Shown here: positions 6,815 through 16,113 of the stretch, one piece after another | How the letters are laid out: the number at the start of each line of letters is the position of its first letter | Position numbering within the stretch: position 1 is the stretch's first letter | Source: an uncultured Gemmatimonadota bacterium | GTDB taxonomy: Bacteria > Gemmatimonadota > Gemmatimonadetes > Gemmatimonadales > GWC2-71-9 | Assembly (NCBI GenBank): GCA_937961295.1 | Contig: CALGOK010000188.1 | Span: 1-23,840, forward strand | Length of the DNA stretch: 23,840 bases | Direction: 5' to 3' | The notes under the pieces: generated by a model | Databases searched by the model: none | What the model saw: the letters and a program-made list of their open reading frames with translations, nothing else | Told to the model about the DNA's origin: nothing | Program-made: the position numbers and the translations under genes

Positions 6815-6879
6815 ACGACGCAGGCTTCGGGGAGTGGCGTCGTCTCTGTGTCTCGCAACCCCGGCCTCGCCCGTGCGAG
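6815..6879 (+). promoter_or_regulatory. Two stem-loops in a long 5' leader
   Basis: Within the 395-bp gap, ACGACGC (6815-6821) pairs with GCGTCGT (6837-6843), and CTCGCA (6852-6857) pairs with TGCGAG (6874-6879). They lie in the predicted leader of the Ig-like protein and might stabilise or regulate the mRNA. I do not recognise a known riboswitch. The rest of the gap shows nothing else. Confidence 0.3.
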
Positions 6880-6978
6880 TTGTCGGTACGGGCCACACGC
6901 AGGATCAGCAACACGCAGGAACGCAGGAATGTCGGACCAGAAGGATTTGGCCCACATCACCATCCATTGGGGGAGTGA

Positions 6979-9774
6979 ATGCGCTCGTTCTACCGCAACT
7001 TCGTGATGGTTGGCGTCCTCGGCCTGGGCCTCGCGGCCTGCGGCGATGACGTCACCATCCCGGTCCCGCCGCCGCCGCCGCCGCCGGCGGAGACGCCGAA
7101 CATCACGTCGTTCTCGGTGTCTCCGACCTCGGCGACGATCGCGCCGGGCACCTTCGTGCAGGCGTCGTCGACGCTGATCACGAAGGCCGGTGTCACCGGC
7201 ACCGTGACCTGGGCAAGCTCGAACCCGGCCATCGCCACTGTCGATGCGACCGGCCTGATCACCGCCGTGGCGCAGGGTGCCGCGGTCGTGACTGCCACCG
7301 CGACCGCCGGCGGCCAGACCGCCACGGCGTCGGTGGGCGTCACTGTCCGGCCGATCGCGCCGGCGCAGATCTCGATCCAGAGCGTGACCACTGGTGCGAC
7401 CAACGTTCCGGTCAACATCAGCAACGTGTTCGGTCAGATCGAGATCAACATGAACTTCGATCCGGGTGAGCAGATCGTCGACTCGGTCGCGGTCTTCATC
7501 GGCAACAAGCGCGCTGCGCGGCAGACCTTTGCCACGTCGCCGTCGGCCGGCCCGATCTCGCTGTCGGTCAACACCGCCAACTACGTCAAGAACACCAACA
7601 CTGGCGTGGCGACGGTGGATTACCAGAACGGTCCCTCGACGATCTCCGCCGCGGTCTATCCGCGCGGCTCGACGGCGACCGCCACGAACACCATCCAGAT
7701 CGTCCTGAACAACGCCGACGGCTGGGCTGCCGACATGTCGGCCCCGAGCGCCCTGGCGAACAGCGCGGCTGGCCTCACCTACTCGGGTGGCCCGACCGCG
7801 GGTGGCGTGTCCACCGTGACCGTCTACCCGGTCATCTACACCGCTGGTCGCTCGGTTGCGACCGTGACCTTCCGCGCGGGCGGCTGCCCGACCTTCACCG
7901 ACACCTCGCTGCCGTTCCGGGCGACGTTCGGCTACACCACCGCCGGCGCGACCGCGCCGAACTGCGGTGGCGCGGCGGGCTACGAGTGGGCCGGTGGCGC
8001 GCGTGACAACGTCGTCGTCACTGCGGCGATCGACAACACGAACAACGCCTACCCGCTCACCCCGACGATCGCCAACACCGTCGTGCTCGGCTCGACGCCG
8101 GACTCGCTGCGGTTCGACTGGCGCTCGCCGGCCGTCACCACCCCGTCGCTGACCCGGGTCCTCCCGGCCGTCACCGGCTGGGTGAACGCTGCGTTCAGCT
8201 TCATCAACTACGCCTCGGCTGACGCTGGTGTCGGCCTGCGGGCGACCCGCGACCGTGCGGTGACCTACTCGGCCCCGAACTGCGGCGGCGCCACTGGCGT
8301 TGCCATGCCGAGCGGCACCGGTGCGGACATTCCGGAGTGCGCGACCAACTCCATCGGCGGCGCCCCGGCGATCGCCAACGGCACCGGCCCGTACCGCGTG
8401 ACTGGTACCGAGTCGGACCGCCTGAACAACCTCGGCACCTCGGCCGCCACGGCGACCTTCGGCGTGGACAAGACCGTCCCGTCGATCCGCTGGGGCCTCG
8501 TGGACGCGGTTGTGCCCTACATCCCGGCCGTTTCGGCCGACACCACCTTCCGGGCGGCCAAGCCGACCGTCGAAGTGTGGCGTGCTGAGTACCTCGACGC
8601 CGGCGTTGCCGCGTCGGGCTTCTACAACGCGGGTCAGCCGCTTGCCGGCGTCGCCGCCCAGCGTCATTCGCTGGCGCGCGCCAGCCACGTCAACAACGCG
8701 GGCATCTGCGTCGTTGGCACTGGCGGCCCGGGTGCGGCCTTCGTGACCGCTCCGGCCTGCGGCCTGGTCTCCATCACCGCCGGTGGCTCGCTCCGCACCG
8801 ACGGCTGGCAGGGCGGTCAGAACGTTGGTGTGCCGACCCCCGAGGGGTACCACGGCTACACCACGGACGTGACCGACGCGGCGGGCAACACCACGTCGAC
8901 CCTGTTCCGCAAGGCGCTCGTCAACACCGTGTCGCCGTTCGCGTCGCTCCTGGGCGCGGTCAGCGGGACGATCACGGCCAGCAACATGGCGTTCACGCCG
9001 ACCTTCGCCGACTCGGCGGAGATCGCGGGCTACTCGCTCCAGATGGAGTACCCGGCGTTCGCCAACCTGACCGGTGGTGGTGAGACCGACTCGCTCCGCT
9101 ACCCGCGGACCGCCGTCGGCGCGATCTTCAACGACGCGATCACCTCGCCGTTCAGCGCCAACATCTCGCCCGCGACCGGCGCGCCGTACGTGCGCCACGC
9201 CGAGGCCGTCACGGCTGCGGCGTTCCCGGGCAACAACGTGCAGGCTGCTCCGGCCGCCACCAAGCCGACCTCGGTCGCTGCCTGGTCGTGGAACTGGGGC
9301 GGGACGATGACCGGTGGCCCGGCTCCGGGTCGCACGGCGCTCGTCGCCCTGCCGGCGCTGCTGGTGCAGGACGGTGTGACGTTCAACACCTTCAACACCG
9401 GCAACGTCACCAACTCGGTCACGCACTTCCGAGTCATCTCGACGGTGTCGACCACCAACCAGTTCGGCTCGACCACCCCGCTTCGTGCGCAGGCGGCCTC
9501 GCCGACCAACACGCCGAACGCTCCGTTCGCGCGGGTTGACTTCTACCGCTGGGACGGCGCCGCGGCCTGGAACTACCTGGGCAGCGCGACGGGCCCGGTC
9601 CAGACCGACCAGGGTACGTACCGGTCGTGGGTCTGGTCGCTCCCGAACGGCTCGTTCACGACCACGTGGGCGGGTGCGGCGCAGGGCGCGGTGGCTGCTG
9701 GCAACATCATCGCCGCGGTTGGAGTGACCGCCGCGGGCGACGGCCTCGTGGCCGGCGAGACGATGGTTCCGTAA
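6979..9774 (+). CDS. Large Ig-like (BIG2) surface lipoprotein
   Basis: A 931-residue exported protein. The signal peptide ends in a lipobox (GLGLAAC), so it should be lipid-anchored. It is followed by an acidic GDD and a run of seven prolines. A bacterial Ig-like group 2 (BIG2) domain spans about residues 40-125, with the typical GTVTWASSNPAIATVDATG and the closing VTATATAGG. A second beta-rich Ig-like region follows (SIQSVTTGATNVPVNISNV). The remainder is rich in Ser, Thr, Ala, Asn and Gly with few lysines. Scattered cysteines (GGCPTF, APNCGG twice, PECATNS, GICVVG, PACGLV) could form disulfides outside the cell. A role in adhesion or the cell surface is inference. GGGGGAG just upstream is the ribosome site. 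A promoter precedes it and a strong hairpin follows, so it is monocistronic. Confidence 0.8.
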   Translation: MRSFYRNFVMVGVLGLGLAACGDDVTIPVPPPPPPPAETPNITSFSVSPTSATIAPGTFVQASSTLITKAGVTGTVTWASSNPAIATVDATGLITAVAQGAAVVTATATAGGQTATASVGVTVRPIAPAQISIQSVTTGATNVPVNISNVFGQIEINMNFDPGEQIVDSVAVFIGNKRAARQTFATSPSAGPISLSVNTANYVKNTNTGVATVDYQNGPSTISAAVYPRGSTATATNTIQIVLNNADGWAADMSAPSALANSAAGLTYSGGPTAGGVSTVTVYPVIYTAGRSVATVTFRAGGCPTFTDTSLPFRATFGYTTAGATAPNCGGAAGYEWAGGARDNVVVTAAIDNTNNAYPLTPTIANTVVLGSTPDSLRFDWRSPAVTTPSLTRVLPAVTGWVNAAFSFINYASADAGVGLRATRDRAVTYSAPNCGGATGVAMPSGTGADIPECATNSIGGAPAIANGTGPYRVTGTESDRLNNLGTSAATATFGVDKTVPSIRWGLVDAVVPYIPAVSADTTFRAAKPTVEVWRAEYLDAGVAASGFYNAGQPLAGVAAQRHSLARASHVNNAGICVVGTGGPGAAFVTAPACGLVSITAGGSLRTDGWQGGQNVGVPTPEGYHGYTTDVTDAAGNTTSTLFRKALVNTVSPFASLLGAVSGTITASNMAFTPTFADSAEIAGYSLQMEYPAFANLTGGGETDSLRYPRTAVGAIFNDAITSPFSANISPATGAPYVRHAEAVTAAAFPGNNVQAAPAATKPTSVAAWSWNWGGTMTGGPAPGRTALVALPALLVQDGVTFNTFNTGNVTNSVTHFRVISTVSTTNQFGSTTPLRAQAASPTNTPNAPFARVDFYRWDGAAAWNYLGSATGPVQTDQGTYRSWVWSLPNGSFTTTWAGAAQGAVAAGNIIAAVGVTAAGDGLVAGETMVP

Positions 9775-9802
9775 GCAGCAACGCAACACGCTACACAGAT
9801 GG

Positions 9803-9843
9803 AAAGCGACGGCCCCGGGAGCAATCCCGGGGTCGTTCGCTTT
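9803..9843 (+). terminator. Intrinsic terminator hairpin
   Basis: CCCCGGGA (9813-9820) pairs with TCCCGGGG (9825-9832) around loop GCAA. An outer stem is formed by AAAGCGAC against GTCGTTCGCTTT with a 3-4-base bulge, and the 3' side ends in TTT. It can serve the Ig-like gene on the plus strand. Confidence 0.75.
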
Positions 9844-9846
9844 CTG

Positions 9847-9990
9847 GTGCGACAAGGCGAAGGGCGAGGGGCGAAGGGCGAGGGCGGGGGTTTGTCACCC
9901 AGGACTAGTGCGACAAGGCGAGGGGCGAAGGGCGAGGGGCGAGGGCGGGGGTTTGTCACCCAGGACTAGTGCGAAAAGGCGAAGGGCGAG
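9847..9990. repeat. 61-bp tandem repeat built from GCGAAGG heptamers
   Basis: GTGCGACAAGG starts at 9847 and 9908, and the variant GTGCGAAAAGG at 9969, giving an exact period of 61 bases. Each unit has a GCGACAA cap, a run of GCGAAGG/GCGAGGG heptamers, a G-run, and the tail TTTGTCACCCAGGACTA; the third copy breaks off after the heptamers. The block lies between the Ig-like gene terminator and the end of the minus-strand four-helix-bundle gene. Confidence 0.9.
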
Positions 9991-10005
9991 GGGGCGGTGG
10001 CGAGT

Positions 10006-10350
10006 TCATCTCGACCGGCTCCGCTCCCACAGACGGTAGCACATCGAGCGTGAGCGTCCCGCCAGGTCGGGGAGCGTGCCGGCGTCGACACCCAGCTCCG
10101 AGAGGAAGTCAAGCAGGACCACGGTCTCGACGGCCGACCCGAACGCGATCCGGAAGTGCGATCGGCACCTTGGGCCTGCGCCCTGTGCATGTCCTTCGGC
10201 GATGTTGAGAGGGACCGAAAGTGCGGAGCGGCGGAGCTGGTCATAGACGCACGCGTGCCGTGGCGACCAGCTGCGATCGGCAAGGTCAAACACGGACTTC
10301 GCGACGTCCTTCGCGGCGCGCCATGCGCGCAGATCCTTGTAGGTCGCCAT
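10006..10350 (-). CDS. Four helix bundle protein (23S rRNA intervening-sequence family)
   Basis: A 114-residue protein of the four-helix-bundle family originally described from open frames in 23S rRNA intervening sequences. It has the family opening YKDLRAWRAAKDVAKSVFDL, the central QLRRSALSVPLNIAEGHAQG and the closing helix SHFRIAFGSAVETVVLLDFL. Homologues are common as isolated genes, and their function is unknown. The start at 10350 (MATYKDL) is preferred because GGAAG lies ten bases upstream; ATG at 10365 in the same frame would add five residues. It follows pgi by about 105 bases on the same strand, and both flanks carry heptamer repeats in opposite orientation. Confidence 0.88.
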   Translation of the reverse strand: MATYKDLRAWRAAKDVAKSVFDLADRSWSPRHACVYDQLRRSALSVPLNIAEGHAQGAGPRCRSHFRIAFGSAVETVVLLDFLSELGVDAGTLPDLAGRSRSMCYRLWERSRSR

Positions 10351-10420
10351 GCCCAAGGCTTCCATGCCAATGGGATCCGGGAGGACACGAGAAAGCGCCG
10401 CGGGGATCTCTTCCACGCGG

Positions 10421-10448
10421 CGCCCTTCGCCCCTCGCCCTTCGCGTTG
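10421..10448. repeat. Heptamer array, inverted, with GCGACAA-type cap
   Basis: GCCCTTC, GCCCCTC and GCCCTTC heptamers are followed by GCGTTGTCGC. Read on the minus strand this is GCGACAAC, then GCGAAGG, GCGAGGG and GCGAAGG: the same cap and heptamers as at 9847-9990 but facing the other way. It ends seven bases before the pgi stop codon. Confidence 0.85.
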
Positions 10449-10454
10449 TCGCGC

Positions 10455-11813
10455 CTAGCCGAGCGCCTCGCGGGTCAGCCTCTTCCCCAGCTCCACCCCC
10501 GGCTGGTCGAACGGATTGACGCCGTACCAGCAGCCGGCGAATCCCGTCGCGCACTGGAAGAACATCAGGAGGCGTCCGAGGGCCCGCGGGTTCACTGTTC
10601 CCAGCTCGAGCGTCATGCTCATTCGCCCGGCCGTGCGCAACGCCTCCCGCCTCGCCATCAGCTCCGCGTCGAGGAGTGCACCCAGGGTGTGTCCTCCGAG
10701 ATAGGCGAGCGCGTCTCGCCCCTCGCCCCTCGCCCCTCGCGTTGTCGCGGTCGCCGCTGGGATCTCACCCATGCCAACGGTGTCCCGCACGCGCACGAAG
10801 GTGACCGTCTTGTCGAACGGTCCCTCCATGAACAGCTGCACCTGGCTGTGCTGGTCGGTGGCGCCGAGGGCGGCGACGGGGGTGGGGCCGCGGAACACCT
10901 CGTTGCCCACCCGGTCAACCCGCTTCCCCAGCGACTCCGCCCACAGCTGCCGGAACCACTCGGCCACGTCGTGCAGCCGGTCGGAATAGGGCATCAGCAC
11001 GTGGATGTTGGCCGCCCGGGAGTGCTGGGCGTGCCACTGGAGCCCCGACCAGAGCGCGGCCGGGTTCCGCTCCAGCTCCGAGGCCTCGGCCTCGTCCACG
11101 GCCTCCTGGGCCCCGGCAAGGAGCTCGGCGATCGGGATGCCGATCAGCGCGGCGGGGACCAACCCCACCGGGGTGAGCACCGAAAAGCGGCCCCCGACGG
11201 CCGGAGGAACCTCGAAGGAGGTGATCCCCTCCGCCCGGGCGATCGCCCGGAGCGGCCCCTGCTCGGGATCGGTGGTGAAGATCAGGTGGTCCCGCACGCC
11301 ATCGGCTCCCACCGCCTGCTCGAGCCACTGCCGCACCACCAGGTACTGGGCCAGCGTCTCGGCGGTACCGCCCGACTTGGAGATGACGTTGACGAGGGTG
11401 TGCCGAGGGTCGAGACGATCCAGGGTGGCCAGTGCCGTGACCGGATCGACGTTCTCGAGGACGGTCAGGGTGGGGAACCCCTCCCGCCGGCCCACATCCC
11501 ACTCGTTCCACGCCGCGGGACGGAGCGCGGTGAGCAGCGCCCGCGCCCCCAGCGCGGACCCGCCGATGCCGAGGATCAGCACGTGCCGGAATCGGGGACG
11601 CTGCTCCGCCGCCCACGCCCCGATCCGCGCAACGACCTCGTCCTGCCGACCGAGCGCCAGGAAGCCGTATTCGCCGTCGCGGCGTCGCGCCGCGATCTCC
11701 TCGCGGATCGCCGGGAACCGCTCGGCGAGCTCGGCCATGGTACCGGGACCGAGGCCATGAACGCCATCGAGGGCGTCGCGGAACATCAGGGAGGGGTCGA
11801 GGGAGAGGGGCAT
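10455..11813 (-). CDS. pgi: Glucose-6-phosphate isomerase
   Basis: Phosphoglucose isomerase interconverts glucose 6-phosphate and fructose 6-phosphate in the cytoplasm. The 452-residue length matches the shorter bacterial form. The sugar-phosphate-binding SIS motifs are visible: GIGGSALGAR at residues 82-91, ISKSGGT at 144-150 and VGGRFSV with Arg209. The catalytic region QLWAESLGK has Glu293, and GATDQHS lies at 317-323. Residues 356-367 (TTRGARGEGRDA) are encoded by a heptamer-repeat array and look like an in-frame insertion in a variable loop; the core motifs are intact. It is probably co-transcribed with the upstream metallo-hydrolase and pyruvate kinase genes. Confidence 0.97.
   Translation of the reverse strand: MPLSLDPSLMFRDALDGVHGLGPGTMAELAERFPAIREEIAARRRDGEYGFLALGRQDEVVARIGAWAAEQRPRFRHVLILGIGGSALGARALLTALRPAAWNEWDVGRREGFPTLTVLENVDPVTALATLDRLDPRHTLVNVISKSGGTAETLAQYLVVRQWLEQAVGADGVRDHLIFTTDPEQGPLRAIARAEGITSFEVPPAVGGRFSVLTPVGLVPAALIGIPIAELLAGAQEAVDEAEASELERNPAALWSGLQWHAQHSRAANIHVLMPYSDRLHDVAEWFRQLWAESLGKRVDRVGNEVFRGPTPVAALGATDQHSQVQLFMEGPFDKTVTFVRVRDTVGMGEIPAATATTRGARGEGRDALAYLGGHTLGALLDAELMARREALRTAGRMSMTLELGTVNPRALGRLLMFFQCATGFAGCWYGVNPFDQPGVELGKRLTREALG
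10715..10747. repeat. Heptamer array inside pgi
   Basis: Three CTCGCCC-type heptamers followed by CTCGCGTTGTCGC; on the coding (minus) strand it is GCGACAAC then GCGAGGG three times. It carries the same cap as the arrays at 9847 and 10421 and keeps the pgi frame open. Confidence 0.9.
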
Positions 11814-11843
11814 GGTATCAAGAAACGTAATGCGCCATTCCAG

Positions 11844-11863
11844 CCGCGGCCGTCAGGCCGCGG
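11844..11863. repeat. Perfect 8-bp intergenic hairpin
   Basis: CCGCGGCC and GGCCGCGG flank the loop GTCA in the 71-bp gap between the metallo-hydrolase and pgi. No T-run follows on either strand, so it is unlikely to be an intrinsic terminator. It resembles the REP units in size but differs in sequence and lacks their foot and tail. Confidence 0.6.
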
Positions 11864-11884
11864 GTGGATGCGTCGGCGGCTGGA

Positions 11885-12658
11885 TCACACTTCGACCGTC
11901 AGCCCGTCGTACCCCGGCTCCACCCCCGCCGGCAGTCGCGCCAGCAGTTCGCGGTGCGACGTCTCGTGGGTGAGGTGGGTGAGGAAGGTGCGCTTCGCGC
12001 CGATGGCCTGTGCGGTCTCGACCGCCTCGCCGATCGAGAGATGGGTGGGATGCTCGCGCCACCACAGCGCGTTGAGTACCAGCACCTCCACCCCGGCCAG
12101 GGCGCGGCGTTCGGCCGGCGGCACCCGCTTCACATCGGTGAGGTAGCCGATGGGGCCGATCCGGTACCCGAACACCGTGGCGTTGCCATGCTCGAACCCC
12201 AGCGGTAGCACGTCCATCCCGGCGATTGGCACGGTGCGGCCGGCCTCGAGAATCATCGTCTCGAGCCTCGGCTTGGAGGTGCCGGGGACCGGCACCACCT
12301 CGCGGTCGAAGATGTAGTTGAAGCTCCGCTCCAGGTGGTCCATCGTCTCGCGCGGCCCGTGGAGCGGCAGCACGTCGCTGCGGCGCAGCGAGATGGTGCG
12401 CAGGTCGTCGATGCCGTGGACGTGATCGGCGTGCAGGTGGGTGTAGAGCACGGCGTCGACCGCGCCCACGCCGGCGCGCAGCAGCTGCAGCCGGATCTCG
12501 GGCGGGGTGTCGATCAGGATCGTCGACTCGCCGTTGTCGATCAGCGCGGCGGTGCGGGTGCGCTGGTCGCGGGGATCGTCCGACCGGCAGGTGGCGCAGT
12601 CGCAACCGATCTGGGGGACCCCCATCGACGTCCCGGTGCCGAGCAGCGTCAGGTGCAC
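11885..12658 (-). CDS. MBL-fold metallo-hydrolase, PhnP-like
   Basis: A 257-residue metallo-beta-lactamase-fold phosphodiesterase. The opening LLGTGTSMGVPQIGC is typical of the PhnP/RNase Z branch, with Cys19, Cys21 and Cys24 grouped as in PhnP, where a similar cluster binds structural zinc. The metal-binding motif THLHADH is at residues 73-79, with further ligands expected in YLTDVK and in the C-terminal THLTHE. PhnP hydrolyses 5-phosphoribosyl 1,2-cyclic phosphate, but no other phosphonate genes are nearby, so a general cyclic-phosphodiesterase role is as likely. It starts nine bases after the pyk stop and is probably in the pyk-pgi operon. Confidence 0.85.
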   Translation of the reverse strand: MHLTLLGTGTSMGVPQIGCDCATCRSDDPRDQRTRTAALIDNGESTILIDTPPEIRLQLLRAGVGAVDAVLYTHLHADHVHGIDDLRTISLRRSDVLPLHGPRETMDHLERSFNYIFDREVVPVPGTSKPRLETMILEAGRTVPIAGMDVLPLGFEHGNATVFGYRIGPIGYLTDVKRVPPAERRALAGVEVLVLNALWWREHPTHLSIGEAVETAQAIGAKRTFLTHLTHETSHRELLARLPAGVEPGYDGLTVEV

Positions 12659-12667
12659 CGCCCCTCC

Positions 12668-14113
<1,446 letters not shown>

Positions 14114-14153
14114 GGCGGCCTTGCAGGAACGGGGAAGGGACGAGACGCGGCAG

Positions 14154-14160
14154 CAATCTA
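14154..14160 (-). promoter_or_regulatory. Candidate -10 box of pyk
   Basis: On the minus strand this reads TAGATTG, identical to the -10-like box of the divergent aldolase gene at 14638. It would give a leader of about 35 bases. No convincing -35 is seen 17 bases upstream. Confidence 0.4.
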
Positions 14161-14204
14161 AAGCACCCCGGATGGGGGCGATACGGCCCTCTCGTCACGG
14201 TTCG

Positions 14205-14545
14205 TCGTTCTTCCACGAATGGGGCAATTGTGGAAGAATGCTTTTCCACCGAGGTGGACCGCCAAGTGGTGTCGCCCCAACGGGGTGAGGGTGAGCGGTC
14301 ACCCATCCGTGGACATCCCGTGCACAACACCAATTGGTGACACATCACTCGCCGAGCGGTTGGTCACATCTGTGGAGAGCTGGAGTTTTCCACGCGTGGA
14401 CTCGGGGAAAACCCCTCCTCCCGGCCGGGGAAGTGGCGTCCCGACTGGGGTTGCTGGGCCGAGGAGTTTTCCACCTGAATCCGATTCCGTAAGTCGTGCA
14501 TCCACAATGTTTTCACGCGCCCGGTTGATGTGGAAACTTTCCTTC
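14205..14545. promoter_or_regulatory. Divergent control region rich in TTTTCCAC/GTGGAA words
   Basis: This stretch between pyk and the aldolase holds no gene but a dense set of CCAC/GTGG words. TTCTTCCAC (14208-14216) and GTGGAAGAA (14230-14238) form a perfect 9-bp inverted repeat. TTTTCCAC occurs at about 14243, 14386 and 14467. TGTGGA occurs at 14371, the 12-bp palindrome TCCACGCGTGGA at 14389-14400, ATCCACA at about 14500, and TGTGGAAA at 14530. The words resemble DnaA boxes (TTATCCACA) but none matches exactly. They could instead be operators for a regulator of the flanking glycolytic genes. Confidence 0.5.
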
Positions 14546-14613
14546 GTGACACTGGCACGGCCGGCCGGGAAGGGGCGAGGGAACGGCTCCGGAAGTGACG
14601 CAATGACGGGGCT

Positions 14614-14643
14614 TTGCGGCGCCGGGGTCGGCTGGCATAGATT
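14614..14643 (+). promoter_or_regulatory. Promoter of the aldolase gene
   Basis: TTGCGG (14614-14619) and TAGATT (14638-14643) are 18 bases apart. This places the transcript start about 30 bases before the ATG at 14682. Confidence 0.5.
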
Positions 14644-14681
14644 GACCGATCAGGACACCTCAAACCGGGAGAAGATGGCCG

Positions 14682-16097
14682 ATGCCGCAGGTGATGTCTG
14701 AGCTGGTTGCCGGGTTCGACGGGGCGGTGCGGGTGGCGGCTGCGGGTGTGGAGATCTCCGATCCGGGTCGGCTGCAGGGCGAGGCGGTGGATCGCCTGGT
14801 GCACGCCGCCGTGTTCGGGGACGGGCACCGGCGCGAGGCAGCAAGTGAGCTGCTCTGGGCAATCGGTCAGGAGGTTGGGGTGCGGCCTGCCTCGATCCAC
14901 GACCTCTACATCGCCCGTGGCCGCGGCAAGTGCGGCGGCTTCACGGTTCCGGCGATCAACGTGCGGATGATGGCCTACGACACCGCGCGGGCGGTGTTCC
15001 GGGCGGCGAGGGAGGCGAACGCCGGGGCGATCATCCTGGAGATCGCCCGGAGCGAGATCGCCTACACCGACCAGCGGCCGGCGGAGTACGTGGCGGTGAT
15101 GATCGGGGCGGCGCTGCGCGAGGGGTATCGCCAGCCGCTCTTCATCCAGGGCGACCATTGCCAGGTCAACGCCAAGAAGTACGCCACCGATCCCGAGGGC
15201 GAGGTGGGCGAGGTGATGAAGCTGATCGGCGAGGAGATCGCTGCCGGCTTCTACAACATCGACGTCGACACCTCGACCCTGGTCGACCTCTCCCACCCGA
15301 CGCTCGACGAGCAGCAGCGGGCCAACTACGAGCGGGCGGCGGAGATCACCCGGTTCATCCGCGAGCGGGAGCCCGAGGGGGTGACGGTGTCGGTGGGCGC
15401 GGAGATCGGCGAGGTGGGGCACAAGAACTCCACCGTCGAGGAACTTCACGCCTTCATGCAGGGGTACAATCGGACGATGGCGGCGACCGGCGGCGGGGTC
15501 GGGATCAGCAAGATCTCGGTCCAGACCGGCACCTCGCACGGCGGGGTGGTGCTGCCGGACGGGTCGATCGCCGAGGTGAAGCTCGACCTGGAGGCGCTCG
15601 AGGCGCTCTCGAAGGCGGCGCGCGAGGAGTACGGCCTCGGCGGGGCGGTGCAGCATGGCGCCTCGACCCTGCCGGGCGACGCGTTCGGCAACTTCCCGCG
15701 GGTCGAGACCGCCGAGATCCACCTGGCGACCAACTTCCAGAACATCGTCTTCGACCATCCGGCGCTGCCCGGCGAGCTGCGGGAGCGGATGTACCGCTGG
15801 CTCGACGAGAACGCCGCGGGCGAGCGCAAGGCCGACGACTCCGAGGAGCAGTTCTATTACAAGACGCGCAAGAAGGCGATCGGGCCGTTCAAGCGCGAGG
15901 TGTGGGAGCTGCCGGCGGAAGTGCGGGCGCAGATCGGGGCCGAGCTCGAGAAGACCTTCGCCTTCCTGTTCGCCCAGCTGGCGGTGACCGACACCGCCGC
16001 GCTGGTCGACCGATTCATCACCGCCCCGGCGATCCGGCACGGGGACCTGGCGCACGAGGGGGCCCTCGCGGAGGACGACCCTGACGCCGGGGAATGA
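14682..16097 (+). CDS. Class II fructose-bisphosphate aldolase-like protein
   Basis: A 471-residue zinc-dependent aldolase that should split fructose 1,6-bisphosphate into dihydroxyacetone phosphate and glyceraldehyde 3-phosphate. Recognisable elements, in order, are GGFTVPAINVR, the metal-site DH in FIQGDHCQVN, GFYNIDVDTSTL, SVGAEIGEVGHKNST (family glutamate and metal histidine), and VQTGTSHGGVVLPDGS, the phosphate-binding stretch. It is longer than the usual 280-360 residues: an extra ~80-residue N-terminal part and a long acidic C-terminus after the barrel put it in a divergent subgroup. A related ketose-bisphosphate aldolase specificity cannot be excluded. Its location opposite pyk and near pgi supports a glycolytic or gluconeogenic role. 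The start is chosen by GGGAGAAG at 14667-14674, seven bases upstream; ATG 14694 is in frame but less well placed. Confidence 0.85.
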   Translation: MPQVMSELVAGFDGAVRVAAAGVEISDPGRLQGEAVDRLVHAAVFGDGHRREAASELLWAIGQEVGVRPASIHDLYIARGRGKCGGFTVPAINVRMMAYDTARAVFRAAREANAGAIILEIARSEIAYTDQRPAEYVAVMIGAALREGYRQPLFIQGDHCQVNAKKYATDPEGEVGEVMKLIGEEIAAGFYNIDVDTSTLVDLSHPTLDEQQRANYERAAEITRFIREREPEGVTVSVGAEIGEVGHKNSTVEELHAFMQGYNRTMAATGGGVGISKISVQTGTSHGGVVLPDGSIAEVKLDLEALEALSKAAREEYGLGGAVQHGASTLPGDAFGNFPRVETAEIHLATNFQNIVFDHPALPGELRERMYRWLDENAAGERKADDSEEQFYYKTRKKAIGPFKREVWELPAEVRAQIGAELEKTFAFLFAQLAVTDTAALVDRFITAPAIRHGDLAHEGALAEDDPDAGE

Positions 16098-16113
16098 GCA
16101 CCGAGGAGCAGGC

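Noticed and set aside
6745..9855. A 1036-codon open frame on the minus strand opposite the Ig-like lipoprotein gene
   Set aside because: It is arginine/glycine/valine-rich with no recognisable domain and results from the GC-rich third positions of the plus-strand gene, which has a lipobox, a BIG2 domain, a promoter and a terminator.
9847..9990. Possible CRISPR array
   Set aside because: The 61-bp periodic block has near-identical units with no unique spacers and no cas genes, so it is a simple tandem repeat.
11844..11863. Intrinsic terminator between the metallo-hydrolase and pgi
   Set aside because: The hairpin is perfect but no T-run follows on the minus strand, so termination is not supported.
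10221..12146. Long plus-strand open frame across pgi and the metallo-hydrolase gene
   Set aside because: The minus strand encodes clear glucose-6-phosphate isomerase and MBL-fold proteins; the plus-strand translation is low-complexity and has no family motif.
14205..14545. Firm call of a replication origin
   Set aside because: No exact TTATCCACA box is present, dnaA and dnaN are not in the window, and no AT-rich unwinding element is obvious; it is kept only as a candidate regulatory region.
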